Under the pieces are notes generated by a model, which saw nothing but the letters and a program-made list of their open reading frames with translations, made no database searches and was not told the DNA's origin. Made by a program: the position numbers and the translations under genes. Below, one piece after another: positions 43,733-52,492 of a stretch of DNA of 64,000 bases. The stretch spans positions 1 through 64,000 of the forward strand of contig JBEKAY010000013.1 of assembly GCA_050015675.1 (NCBI GenBank). The letters run 5' to 3'. The stretch comes from Fen-1298 sp050015675 (lineage in GTDB: Bacteria; Bacteroidota; Ignavibacteria; UBA10030). Position 1 is the first letter of the stretch. Each line of letters begins with the position of its first letter.

Positions 43733-45727
43733 CTATATCAATGTTTCTTCTAGCATGATTGGTTGCAGAATAACTTCAAGAAGCGATTGTATCGATGCAG
43801 GTTGTTCTAACACGGCATGTGGCTTCGGTGCTTTGCTTGCCTTCATCTCATCCATTTGAGTTTTTGTTGCCATCACGACTAATTTAGCCTGAGGTTCAAA
43901 CTTTAAAACATCTTTCATCAAAGCAGGAGTCTCGTCAAGTGAGAACCCATCAAATAAAGCAATCTGAGCTTTGCCGGGGTTTTGAATAAGTGTTTCCCGA
44001 ACCTGCGTTTTCCCAACAGCAAAAAGCGGTTCATATCCGTTGTCTTCTAAGTCATTAAAAAGCTTGTGATTGTATTCATTCTCGGAACAGGCGATAAACA
44101 GTATCGGCTGATCTATGTCCGGTTGAAATTCCACTTCCTGTGAACTCGCTTTTATCGTAGATACGACAGGCAGGAATATATTAAAGGTTGAACCTTTACC
44201 TTTTACACTTTCGACAGTTATAAATCCATTGTGTCCTTTAACTATACCGATGCTAATGGAAAGGCCCAGACCTGTGCCTTTCCCAAGTTCTTTTGTGGTG
44301 TAGAACGGTTCGAAAATTTTATGCACTTCGGATTCCGGTATTCCAGCACCGGTATCGCTGATACTGAAGACGACATATTCTCCTTCAGCCGCATTAGAAT
44401 ATTCTTCCGCCATTTCTTTACTCACAGAAGTATTCTCTGCCGTAATAGTGAGCTCGCCGCCCTTCGGCATAGCATCACGCGCATTGGTGCATAGATTGAT
44501 GAGGAGTTGATGAAGTTGTGTTGAGTCTCCCATAATAGATGAAATATTTTCAGCTATACGAATATGCACATGAACGCTATCCGGAATAATTTGTTCTAAT
44601 TGTCTGGATACATCTTTTATAATCTTCTGCGGATTGAGTTTTGCGTGCACTCCCTGTGCCCCTTTCACAAAGGATAATACCTGATGCGACATTTCAGAAC
44701 CATACTTAGCGCTTGATTCAATGTTACTTAATAGCCGCCGGCTTCGTTGGTCGTGCAGCTTTCGTTTCAATACTTGCACACCGATCAGCATCGGTGAAAA
44801 TACATTGTTCAAATCATGCACTATACCGCTTGCAAATATACCGATGCTTTCCACTCGCTGTGCACGGAGGAAACGCGATTCCAATCTTTTGCGTTCCGTA
44901 ACATCTGTACATACTTGAAGAATACCTGTTGGTTCACCTTGTGCATTGCGAACAAGTGTCCAGCGGCAATCTGAGATGATGACGGTTCCGTCTTGTTTTA
45001 TTTGATGAAGTTCGCCCGACCATTCTGCATTTTTCAGTGTACGCTCATACGCCTGCTGAAAATCTTTAGCGCCGCTTTCATCATAAATAAATCCCATCAC
45101 ATTTCTTCCAACCACCTCCATCGATGGATATCCATATATACGTTCTGCACTTTTATTCCAATAGCGTATGTGATTCTCAAGATCGAGTACTAGAATGGCG
45201 TCTTGTGCTTGATCCAGCAGCTTTGCTTGTTCGCGTATTGTTTCTTCTGCTTTTCTTCGTGAGGTAATGTCAATAAAGACTGCTTCTGTATGATTTTCAA
45301 GGGACGATAACGAAGCAGAAAAGGATACCCATAAATCCGATCCATCGTGACGATGCAGAAGTGTCTCATGGTCTTCCACAGTCCCTTTTGCCAACAACTG
45401 TGCATCAAGTCGTTTCCGCTCCATGGGAGACATTGTATATATTATTTCTTTCACTTCATCAAAGGTACTAACTCGGAACATGCGGAGGAGTGCTTGATTG
45501 GCATCAACCACATTCCAGTGAGATGTTGTAATGCGAAGCATTCCGGCAGGCGAGTGCTCGAAGAGGTTTCTGAACTTACGTTCGCTCTCGGCAAGTTCTT
45601 CAAATTGACGCTTCTTAGTGACGAGTTCTTTTTGCTTGCTTGCGGCAACTGTAAAAACAAACCCTATTGCAATTGCTAGCATGGCAATAGTGCCAAGCGC
45701 TACAGCCCACCATATATCAAATGTCAC
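43733..45727 (-). CDS. PAS-domain hybrid histidine kinase with degenerate receiver
   Basis: I place the start at the GTG at 45727, overlapping the upstream membrane-protein stop as GTGA; the frame opens at 45784. Order: a membrane segment (WWAVALGTIAMLAIAIGFVF), two PAS domains (FEHSPAGMLRITTSHWNVVD; AILVLDLENHIRYWNKSAER) each with PAC-like ends, the H-box GIVHDLNNVFSPM, N-box LCTNARDAMPKGG, and DTGAGIP and GKGTGLGLSIS. The C-terminal 120 residues form a receiver-like domain with Asp in IALFDGF, but the usual KP lysine is replaced in LEQPAS. Phosphotransfer to that domain may be impaired. Confidence 0.88.
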   Translation of the reverse strand: MTFDIWWAVALGTIAMLAIAIGFVFTVAASKQKELVTKKRQFEELAESERKFRNLFEHSPAGMLRITTSHWNVVDANQALLRMFRVSTFDEVKEIIYTMSPMERKRLDAQLLAKGTVEDHETLLHRHDGSDLWVSFSASLSSLENHTEAVFIDITSRRKAEETIREQAKLLDQAQDAILVLDLENHIRYWNKSAERIYGYPSMEVVGRNVMGFIYDESGAKDFQQAYERTLKNAEWSGELHQIKQDGTVIISDCRWTLVRNAQGEPTGILQVCTDVTERKRLESRFLRAQRVESIGIFASGIVHDLNNVFSPMLIGVQVLKRKLHDQRSRRLLSNIESSAKYGSEMSHQVLSFVKGAQGVHAKLNPQKIIKDVSRQLEQIIPDSVHVHIRIAENISSIMGDSTQLHQLLINLCTNARDAMPKGGELTITAENTSVSKEMAEEYSNAAEGEYVVFSISDTGAGIPESEVHKIFEPFYTTKELGKGTGLGLSISIGIVKGHNGFITVESVKGKGSTFNIFLPVVSTIKASSQEVEFQPDIDQPILFIACSENEYNHKLFNDLEDNGYEPLFAVGKTQVRETLIQNPGKAQIALFDGFSLDETPALMKDVLKFEPQAKLVVMATKTQMDEMKASKAPKPHAVLEQPASIQSLLEVILQPIMLEETLI

Positions 45728-46353
45728 CTCTTGCACAGAAAGCCCCGCGCATAGAGTAGATTTGATATTATTGAGAGAATCCAATTCAAATAAAACACCT
45801 GCTTTAAACGTTCTGGTGAAATCTGTAACATTTTATTAAAGAACGCGAACCAAAAAAGACTCCCTGCTGAATAGATGATTATACCTGTAGCTATCCAGAA
45901 GCGCGGATCATCTGTCCAGATAATATCACTTTCTTTGACAACATCTACCAAGAGCAAAGTCGAAAATATTATTTGAAGAATCATGGAGATCGTGGATGTC
46001 CATCCATCAAGCAGCGAAAGAGGTTCGAAGGTGAACTTGCTTATAATCCAAAGTACAACAAATGCAGAAAGACAAAATAAGAGCATCAAACGACTTTGAC
46101 GCTGTTTGATCCACAATGAACACATGAAAAACACAAATACAATCTCGATCAATGTAATAAAATGCATTGTCCAAGCATTATGAATTTTAAAATAGGCAAG
46201 TGTCACCTGCACTATCACTTCAAAAATACTGACAATAATCAGCCACTCAAGAATTCTTAAAGGGCGCGGGAGGTTTCTATAACGGAAACCTCCCACAAGC
46301 GCAGTACAAATTTCGATGAACAGAAAAATATAGAATAAAACTGGAATCTTCAT
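45724..46353 (-). CDS. Polytopic membrane protein of unknown function
   Basis: The 209-residue protein has about six hydrophobic segments (for example ILEWLIIVSIFEVIVQVTLA and LMLLFCLSAFVVLWIIS) with few charged loops and no enzyme motif. It is coupled by GTGA to the PAS histidine kinase gene. It may serve as the membrane sensor or partner of that kinase, much as other kinases use separately encoded input proteins. This is an inference. No named family recognised. Confidence 0.7.
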   Translation of the reverse strand: MKIPVLFYIFLFIEICTALVGGFRYRNLPRPLRILEWLIIVSIFEVIVQVTLAYFKIHNAWTMHFITLIEIVFVFFMCSLWIKQRQSRLMLLFCLSAFVVLWIISKFTFEPLSLLDGWTSTISMILQIIFSTLLLVDVVKESDIIWTDDPRFWIATGIIIYSAGSLFWFAFFNKMLQISPERLKQVFYLNWILSIISNLLYARGFLCKR

Positions 46354-46378
46354 CTAAGAACTACCGGACTAAGTCGCT

Positions 46379-46825
46379 TCAATCGCCACAATAAGGAGGA
46401 CATAAGAACGCCCCCTCCAGAGCCATTGCAGTCATAGTCTTTCCTTGGCCATTCACTGCGACGAGGACTATCGTTGGTGTACCATCAGTATTCTGTGCAA
46501 AATAATATTTTAAACCAATAACTCCTGGCTGGTTAATAAGTGTTTGAATAGCACTGACAGCAAAAGTACCACCCGAAGTTCCTTTTGTAACTCTGGCGGC
46601 AGCGTTAGCGGTGAGATTAGTTTTGAGATTACCTTTTTGATTCGCAATTAAAAAGGTTGCCGTCCCCCAATCAATTTGATGGTTGGCAGTGCTTAAAGCA
46701 TTAACCAAAGCCTGTCCTTGATCCTGTGGTTCAGGAGCATTTTTTCCCGGACCATTGTACGCCCAAAGCAATCCAAAACAGAGTACGACAAGAATGCTGA
46801 GGACGAGTATACCTTTGATTTTCAT
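46379..46825 (-). CDS. Small exported protein of unknown function
   Basis: The 148-residue product starts with a signal peptide (MKIKGILVLSILVVLCFGLL, cut probably after WAY) and has a strong AGGAGG site at 46831-46836. The mature part has alternating small and polar residues (TAMALEGAFLCPPYCGD at the end) with two cysteines four residues apart that could form a disulfide. It lies 25 bp upstream of the membrane-protein/kinase pair, so it may be the ligand-binding input. I do not recognise the family. Confidence 0.7.
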   Translation of the reverse strand: MKIKGILVLSILVVLCFGLLWAYNGPGKNAPEPQDQGQALVNALSTANHQIDWGTATFLIANQKGNLKTNLTANAAARVTKGTSGGTFAVSAIQTLINQPGVIGLKYYFAQNTDGTPTIVLVAVNGQGKTMTAMALEGAFLCPPYCGD

Positions 46826-47448
46826 AACTACCTCCTGTTAATTGTAAGAAGCGTTTGAAAAATTACTCCCGCCTATTGGTGTTTCCAAGAACGCGAGAAG
46901 GAACTATGTTTGAATAGAATTACACCTTATAAATAGAAGATACTGTATTTCATGAATAAAGCAAAGAGTTCATATATGATACGCGCAACTATTAATTTGG
47001 TTTCCAGCTCAAACACTTTTTAACTATATTGGTATGCAGTGTTATAGTCAAATTTAATTTTTTTACTCTTCAAACCATTCACTGTCTCTCTTATTAAAGT
47101 ACTAAAGTTATATTTTGTTGTTGTAAAAGATATCAGTAAAGGAACGATTTATTAATAGGAAATTTCCTATACTCATCCTGTGCGCTGGATTGTTTTATTG
47201 ATAAACCGATATACTTTACACTGGATAGCTTCTGTGCTTAGTGATTTTTCAAGGAATGCAAGCGGTCCCAGCTCCAATACATAGTGGCATCTGAAAAATT
47301 CAATGTTAATATCATTTTGAGACACGGCAAAGAATCTATTGCTTTAGCCTAAAAACAAAGTATAGATTTTTTGCTATGCTCAGAATTACAATAGACGAAC
47401 AGATTTTCGGATATCTTCATTATATGGCATACCGCACACGAAATCGTT
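46826..47448. other. Intergenic region before the ABC-F gene
   Basis: A 623-bp divergent gap, AT-rich, with the ribosome site of the exported-protein gene at its left end. No gene, RNA or repeat was recognised. The promoters of the kinase unit and of the ABC-F gene should be here. Confidence 0.5.
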
Positions 47449-49392
47449 ATGTTATCACTTGAACATATTACTATTCAATTTGGCGAACGCTCGCTGTTTC
47501 AGGATGTTACAACGACTGTTGGTCCACGAGACCGTATCGGGCTGGTTGGCTCAAATGGCAGCGGCAAATCTACACTTCTGAAAGTTATCGTTGGTCTTCA
47601 GCAAACCGATGTTGGAACTATCAATAAAGCGCAATATGTAACCGTTGGGTACCTGCCGCAAGATGGGGTCAGTGCCTACGGCCGCACATTATACCAGGAA
47701 TCAGAAACTGCTTTCGAGGACGTGCTCCAAGTTCAACGTGAACTGGATGACGCACACCAACAACTCACGACACTCGATCCTTCCTGCGACGACTTTGCAG
47801 ACACGCTCGAAGTTTTGGGTGAACTCCAGCATAAATTAGAAGATCTCGATGCCTATCGGATGAAATCCAAGATCGAACGAATTCTTATGGGACTCGGATT
47901 TTCCATACAGGATTTCGAGCGCATGACGGATGAGTTCAGCGGCGGCTGGCAAATGCGCATCGCCCTTGCGAAATTACTTTTAAAGGAACCCAATGTCCTC
48001 CTCCTTGATGAACCGACAAATCATCTCGATATTGAGACGCTTCAATGGCTGGAAGAATATCTCCGCCAATACAACGGCGCCATTATTCTTGTCTCGCATG
48101 ATCGTACATTGCTTGACAATCTGACAACGAAAACATTTGCGCTCAGCCGCGGCAAATTTGAAAGTTATGCCGGTAATTATTCTTTCTATGAAACAGAGCG
48201 CGAAGTACGCAAAGAACTCCTGTTAAGCCAACTCAAGAATCAACAGCAGCATATTAAACAAACGCAGGAATTTATAGAGCGATTCCGGTACAAGGCGACC
48301 AAAGCCCGCCAAGTACAAAGCAGGATTAAACAGTTGGAAAAAATTGAAGTAGTAGAAGTAGAAAGCGAAGAAGAGGAAATTCATTTTCATTTTCCACCAC
48401 CGCAGCAAAGCGGCCGTGTTGTAATAGAACTAAACAACCTCGGCAAACACTACGGTGCCTTAGAGGTTTTCAATAATCTTGATTACAAGGTTGAACGCGG
48501 CGATCGTATCGCAATTGTTGGCGTCAACGGTGCAGGTAAATCGACATTATCCAGAATTCTTGCCGGAGTGGAATCCTTCGACACAGGCGAGCGCATCATG
48601 GGCTACAATGTCGTGCCATCTTACTTCGCACAGGATCAAGCGGATGAACTCGACCTCACAAAGGATGTGCTGCAAACAGTTGAAGAATCTGCAGGAACAG
48701 AAACTCGCACACAGCTTCGCACACTCCTTGGTTCTTTTCTTTTTCATGGCGATGATGTTTTTAAGAGCGTATCAGTTCTCTCTGGCGGTGAGAAAAGCCG
48801 GCTTGCGTTGGCAAAAATGTTGCTCCAGCCGTCAAACTTTTTAATAATGGATGAACCGACGAATCATCTTGACATGAAATCAAAACGTGTGCTGCAGGAA
48901 GCGCTTTCAAAGTATGAAGGCACTTTCGCCATTGTCTCGCACGACCGCGCTTTTCTCGATCCCATCGTCAACAAGGTGTTAGAAGTGAAACCCGGTTCGC
49001 TCCGAACGTTCCTCGGTAATCTCTCCGATTATATCATAAAGAAAAAAGAGGAACGCGAACAGACAGCACAGAATACTGAAAAGTCGGATGCGCGTCTCTC
49101 AGACGAGACACAAGCGACATGGCAAGAACAACAAAAGCTCCGCAAGAGCCTTGCACGCGAGGTCCGGGCTGCGAAGAAGAAGGTGGAAGAAGCCGAGACT
49201 AAAATTCATCGGTTGGAAACACGAAAAAAAGAAATCGAGGCAATGCTTGCAAATCCCGACTTCTATAAAAACGGCGAAGAGGCGAAATTAATTTCAATAG
49301 AATATAAGGACGTGCAGATTCAGATCGAACAAGCATATACAAACTGGTCAAATATGACTCGTCAACTGGAGCAAATTGAGAAAAACGTATAG
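47449..49392 (+). CDS. ABC-F family ATPase (ribosome-associated, Uup/YdiF-like)
   Basis: The 647-residue protein has two ATPase domains and no membrane part: GSNGSGKSTLLK, FSGGWQMRIALA, LLLDEPTNHLDIETLQWLEE in the first; VNGAGKSTLSR, LSGGEKSRLALAKM, IMDEPTNHLDMKS in the second. A basic interdomain linker (residues 240-300) and a C-terminal coiled coil (residues 555-647, EVRAAKKKVEEAETKIHRLE) match Uup-like proteins. ABC-F proteins act on the ribosome to relieve stalls or give antibiotic resistance. A housekeeping translation role is most likely. Confidence 0.93.
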   Translation: MLSLEHITIQFGERSLFQDVTTTVGPRDRIGLVGSNGSGKSTLLKVIVGLQQTDVGTINKAQYVTVGYLPQDGVSAYGRTLYQESETAFEDVLQVQRELDDAHQQLTTLDPSCDDFADTLEVLGELQHKLEDLDAYRMKSKIERILMGLGFSIQDFERMTDEFSGGWQMRIALAKLLLKEPNVLLLDEPTNHLDIETLQWLEEYLRQYNGAIILVSHDRTLLDNLTTKTFALSRGKFESYAGNYSFYETEREVRKELLLSQLKNQQQHIKQTQEFIERFRYKATKARQVQSRIKQLEKIEVVEVESEEEEIHFHFPPPQQSGRVVIELNNLGKHYGALEVFNNLDYKVERGDRIAIVGVNGAGKSTLSRILAGVESFDTGERIMGYNVVPSYFAQDQADELDLTKDVLQTVEESAGTETRTQLRTLLGSFLFHGDDVFKSVSVLSGGEKSRLALAKMLLQPSNFLIMDEPTNHLDMKSKRVLQEALSKYEGTFAIVSHDRAFLDPIVNKVLEVKPGSLRTFLGNLSDYIIKKKEEREQTAQNTEKSDARLSDETQATWQEQQKLRKSLAREVRAAKKKVEEAETKIHRLETRKKEIEAMLANPDFYKNGEEAKLISIEYKDVQIQIEQAYTNWSNMTRQLEQIEKNV

Positions 49393-49465
49393 CACTTATC
49401 CTGCGAATGGACTAAAAGAAGCATCAAACACCATCATACATTCAAGTTGAAACGTAACAAGGGAA

Positions 49466-49931
49466 TTGCTAAGAGGATCAAAATTTGATGTTATAGTTAT
49501 AGATGACCGCGAACAGTACGCTAATTCCACTCGTTTCCCAACGGCAGCGCAGACATTGGCAATTGATTTTCAAAGTGCATTTGATCACATATCCATAAAA
49601 TCTTCTTCGTACATTGTCATCACGACTCGAGGGCATCGGTACGATGAAGAAATATTAGAACGTGCGCTTCAGACTTCGGCAGGCTACATCGGAATGATTG
49701 GAAGTCGGCGAAAAAGAAGCGATTTATGAACGATTACTTAACCACAGCATTCCTATCGAACAACTGATACGCGTGTATGCACCGATTGGAATTGGCGCTG
49801 TGACATCGGAAGAAATTTCAATCAGTAGTGTGGCGCAGCTTATCCGAATACGACGCGGGGTGAACGATCCATCGAGAGATAAATCGGAATCGATGTATTC
49901 CTTTTTTCATAAAAACGACGTACCATCTTAA
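49466..49931 (+). pseudogene. Remnant of an XdhC-family protein (C-terminal Rossmann part)
   Basis: The first piece reads FDVIVIDDREQYANSTRFP, then YIVITTRGHRYDEEILERAL and SAGYIGMIGSRRK, the C-terminal domain of XdhC/CoxI proteins that help molybdenum-cofactor insertion. A frameshift in an A run near 49710 moves the rest to another frame: EAIYERLLNHSIPIEQLIRV and YAPIGIGAVTSEEISISSVA. The N-terminal half is missing, and two residues of the APIGLDIGA motif are lost. No molybdenum hydroxylase gene is nearby. Confidence 0.75.
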
Positions 49932-49977
49932 GAGCATATAAGAAGATTCAAATCAAATGAGAATAGAAAAATAATTC

Positions 49978-50373
49978 ATGGATGCGACTGCACCAAAACC
50001 AAAAGTACTCATTATTGATGACAGTCCTACAATTCGACGTATTGTACAAGATGTTTTCGAGCGTGAGGGGTTTGATGTATCCTTTGCCAGCGAAGGCAGT
50101 GAAGGAGTCCACGCAGCGTTGATGAATCCTCCTCATATCATCATTCTCGATATTGTGATGGAAGGACTTCACGGATTTGAAGTTTGCAAGATGCTTCGCG
50201 CTAATTCAAGTATGCGTCGTACTGCCATTATTATCATATCGGGAAAATCGTACAAACCAGACATAGATAAGGCGATGGAACTCGGTGCCGATTTATATAT
50301 TGTAAAACCTTTTTCACCTAAAGAACTTCTTAAAATAGCCATCCAACATATGAATAAACGAGCGAACCAATAA
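49978..50373 (+). CDS. Single-domain response regulator (receiver only)
   Basis: The 131-residue protein is a complete receiver domain: acidic pair in LIIDDSPT, phospho-acceptor Asp in IIILDIVMEG, Thr/Ser region IIIISGKS, and Lys in YIVKPFSP. No output domain follows. Its stop overlaps the start of a metallo-beta-lactamase gene (TAATG), so that enzyme may be the output or a partner. The cognate kinase is not adjacent. Confidence 0.9.
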   Translation: MDATAPKPKVLIIDDSPTIRRIVQDVFEREGFDVSFASEGSEGVHAALMNPPHIIILDIVMEGLHGFEVCKMLRANSSMRRTAIIIISGKSYKPDIDKAMELGADLYIVKPFSPKELLKIAIQHMNKRANQ

Positions 50374-51257
50374 TGATGACCATCCGATTTTGGGGAACAC
50401 GGGGTTCCATTGCGTCACCGGGGAAATCGACGGTCAAGTACGGCGGCAACACATCCTGCGTGGAGGTGCGCGCCCGAAAACAAATATTTATTTTTGACGC
50501 TGGCACTGGCATCCGTGATCTTGGTAATCAGCTTCTCAAAGAATTTAAATCGCAGCCGGTCACACTGCATCTCTTCATTAGCCATACGCATTGGGATCAC
50601 ATACAAGGATTTCCTTTTTTCATGCCGGCATATAATAAAAACTTTCAGATCGTCGTGTACGGCCCGCCGGCACGCGATAAAAGTCTCAAAGATTTGTTTA
50701 AATTTCAGATGGACTCAGAATATTTTCCGGTACCGTTAGGCGGTTTGAATGCACAAATCGTCATGCAGGAAGTCCGTGAGCCAGTCCGTATTGACGATTT
50801 GTTGATAACTTCGTTCTATATGAACCATCCCGCGATGACGCTCGCTTATAAAATTTTCGATGGGGAAAAAACATTTATCTACGCTACGGATAACGAACCA
50901 TATCGGTACACGCTTCATGCCGCTCGAAAGGATCAGCTTGCTTCACAGTACGGCGCAGAATTGGATCAGAAGTTCATCGAGTTTATCAGTGGAGCAGACC
51001 TCGTTGTGAGCGACGCGCAGTACACCCTGGAAGAATATCGCTCAAAGGTCGGTTGGGGACACTCCCCCATAGAATCAGTTGTGGAGTTTGCGATTAAAGC
51101 AAATGTGAAACAGTTAGCATTGTACCACCATGACCCATCGCACGACGATGCCACAATCGACGCAATAGTGAAGCACGCGCAGAAATTACTTTCAACACAA
51201 AAATCTTCTGTGCAATGTATCGGTGCTGCTGACGGAATGGAAATAATACTGGTGTAA
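50373..51257 (+). CDS. Metallo-beta-lactamase-fold hydrolase (cyclic-nucleotide phosphodiesterase-like)
   Basis: The 294-residue protein opens MTIRFWGTRGSIASPGK, typical of the phosphodiesterase/RNase Z-like MBL branch, and has the metal motif ISHTHWDHIQGFPFF (HxHxDH). Later metal ligands are in YMNHPAMTL, YATDNEPYR with Asp, and LYHHDPSHDD. The substrate may be a cyclic nucleotide or a phosphodiester; this is inferred from family. It is cotranslated with a receiver-only regulator, a pairing seen in signalling operons. Frame intact. Confidence 0.85.
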   Translation: MMTIRFWGTRGSIASPGKSTVKYGGNTSCVEVRARKQIFIFDAGTGIRDLGNQLLKEFKSQPVTLHLFISHTHWDHIQGFPFFMPAYNKNFQIVVYGPPARDKSLKDLFKFQMDSEYFPVPLGGLNAQIVMQEVREPVRIDDLLITSFYMNHPAMTLAYKIFDGEKTFIYATDNEPYRYTLHAARKDQLASQYGAELDQKFIEFISGADLVVSDAQYTLEEYRSKVGWGHSPIESVVEFAIKANVKQLALYHHDPSHDDATIDAIVKHAQKLLSTQKSSVQCIGAADGMEIILV

Positions 51258-51266
51258 TACCTGTAG

Positions 51267-52373
51267 TCACTTCATCGATTCTTTGCATCGTCGTTCGATG
51301 TACTCAATCATTTGTTTTTTGAAGATTTTCCGATCAAACTTTTCTGCATGAACTCGGATTGCATACGGATCGAGCTTTAATTTTGAAAGTGATTTAATAG
51401 CTGTATTGAGTGCTTCAACTGTTGATTCGTAGAAAAAAATACCAGTTGGCGAAACACCATCTGCAACAACCGTTTCCAAAGCGCCTCCTTCTCCAAATGC
51501 TACAACAGGCTTGCCGCTTGCCATCGCTTCAAGCGGAACGATGCCAAAATCTTCAACTCCCGGGAAGATTAATGCGCGGCATCCTGCATAAAGCTTCGCA
51601 AGACTCTCGCCACTCTGCCATCCTAGAAATTCGATGTTCTTGTTTGCTATCTTCTCTAATTTTTCTCGCTCAGGACCAGAACCGACAACGAAAAGTTTCT
51701 CACCATATTTGTTGAATGCCTCGATTGCAAGATCAACCCGTTTATACGGAACTAATGCACTGACAATTATATAATAGCCGTCATCTTTTTCAGAGACTGT
51801 GAACTGATGAGTGGAGACAGGTGGATAGATAACATCAGAGGTACGATGATAAATACGCGAGATACGCTCGGCAACATTATGAGAATTAGCAATGAAGTAA
51901 TGAACGCGGTTACAGGTTCGAACATCCCATCGTCGAAGATATGGCGCCACCAGAGCCATTGCCGATCTCGTTACAAATCCGGCGCGTCCTTTTCCAAAAT
52001 ACTCCTCGTACTGATCCCAAATATATCGCATGGGGGAATGACAATAGCAGATATGTTTTGCACCCTCCTTCGGAATTGCTCCCTTTGCCACAGCGGCGCT
52101 TGTTGAGATGATGAGATCATATCCAGAGAAATCCAGCGAATCGATTGCGAGCGGCATCAGCGGTAAATAATTACGATACTTTGCCGCCTTCATCGGCAGG
52201 TGCTGGATGAAAGATGTTTTTATTTTCATCCGCTCGATAGTTGGCGACATCGCTCCTTCATTATGAAGCAATGTAAAAACTGTTGCATCAGGGAATAATT
52301 CACACAAGACTTCAAGAACCTTTTCGCCACCTCGCATGCCAGTGAGCCAATCATGAACAAGGGCGACTTTCAT
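51267..52373 (-). CDS. Glycosyltransferase family 4 (mannosyltransferase-like)
   Basis: I start at the ATG at 52373 (MKVALVHDWLTGMRGGEKVL), where the GT4 fold begins; the frame reaches 52484, but those 37 residues are hydrophobic and unlike the family. The donor domain has YYIIVSALVPYKRVDLAIEA and EX7E-type PGVEDFGIVPLEAMASGKPV. The CYCHSPMRYIWDQYEEYFG segment is typical of WbaZ-like mannosyltransferases. It converges with the MBL gene and follows a GT39-type membrane transferase gene. Confidence 0.88.
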   Translation of the reverse strand: MKVALVHDWLTGMRGGEKVLEVLCELFPDATVFTLLHNEGAMSPTIERMKIKTSFIQHLPMKAAKYRNYLPLMPLAIDSLDFSGYDLIISTSAAVAKGAIPKEGAKHICYCHSPMRYIWDQYEEYFGKGRAGFVTRSAMALVAPYLRRWDVRTCNRVHYFIANSHNVAERISRIYHRTSDVIYPPVSTHQFTVSEKDDGYYIIVSALVPYKRVDLAIEAFNKYGEKLFVVGSGPEREKLEKIANKNIEFLGWQSGESLAKLYAGCRALIFPGVEDFGIVPLEAMASGKPVVAFGEGGALETVVADGVSPTGIFFYESTVEALNTAIKSLSKLKLDPYAIRVHAEKFDRKIFKKQMIEYIERRCKESMK

Positions 52374-52492
52374 CCTTCTATTTTCTCCACAGAGTATTTC
52401 AATCTCATAGTGAAAGAAAATAGCAAAAAAAAAACCGCCATCAAAGATGATGGCTAGTATAATCATACCGTTGGTAAATGGCATGTATTAGT

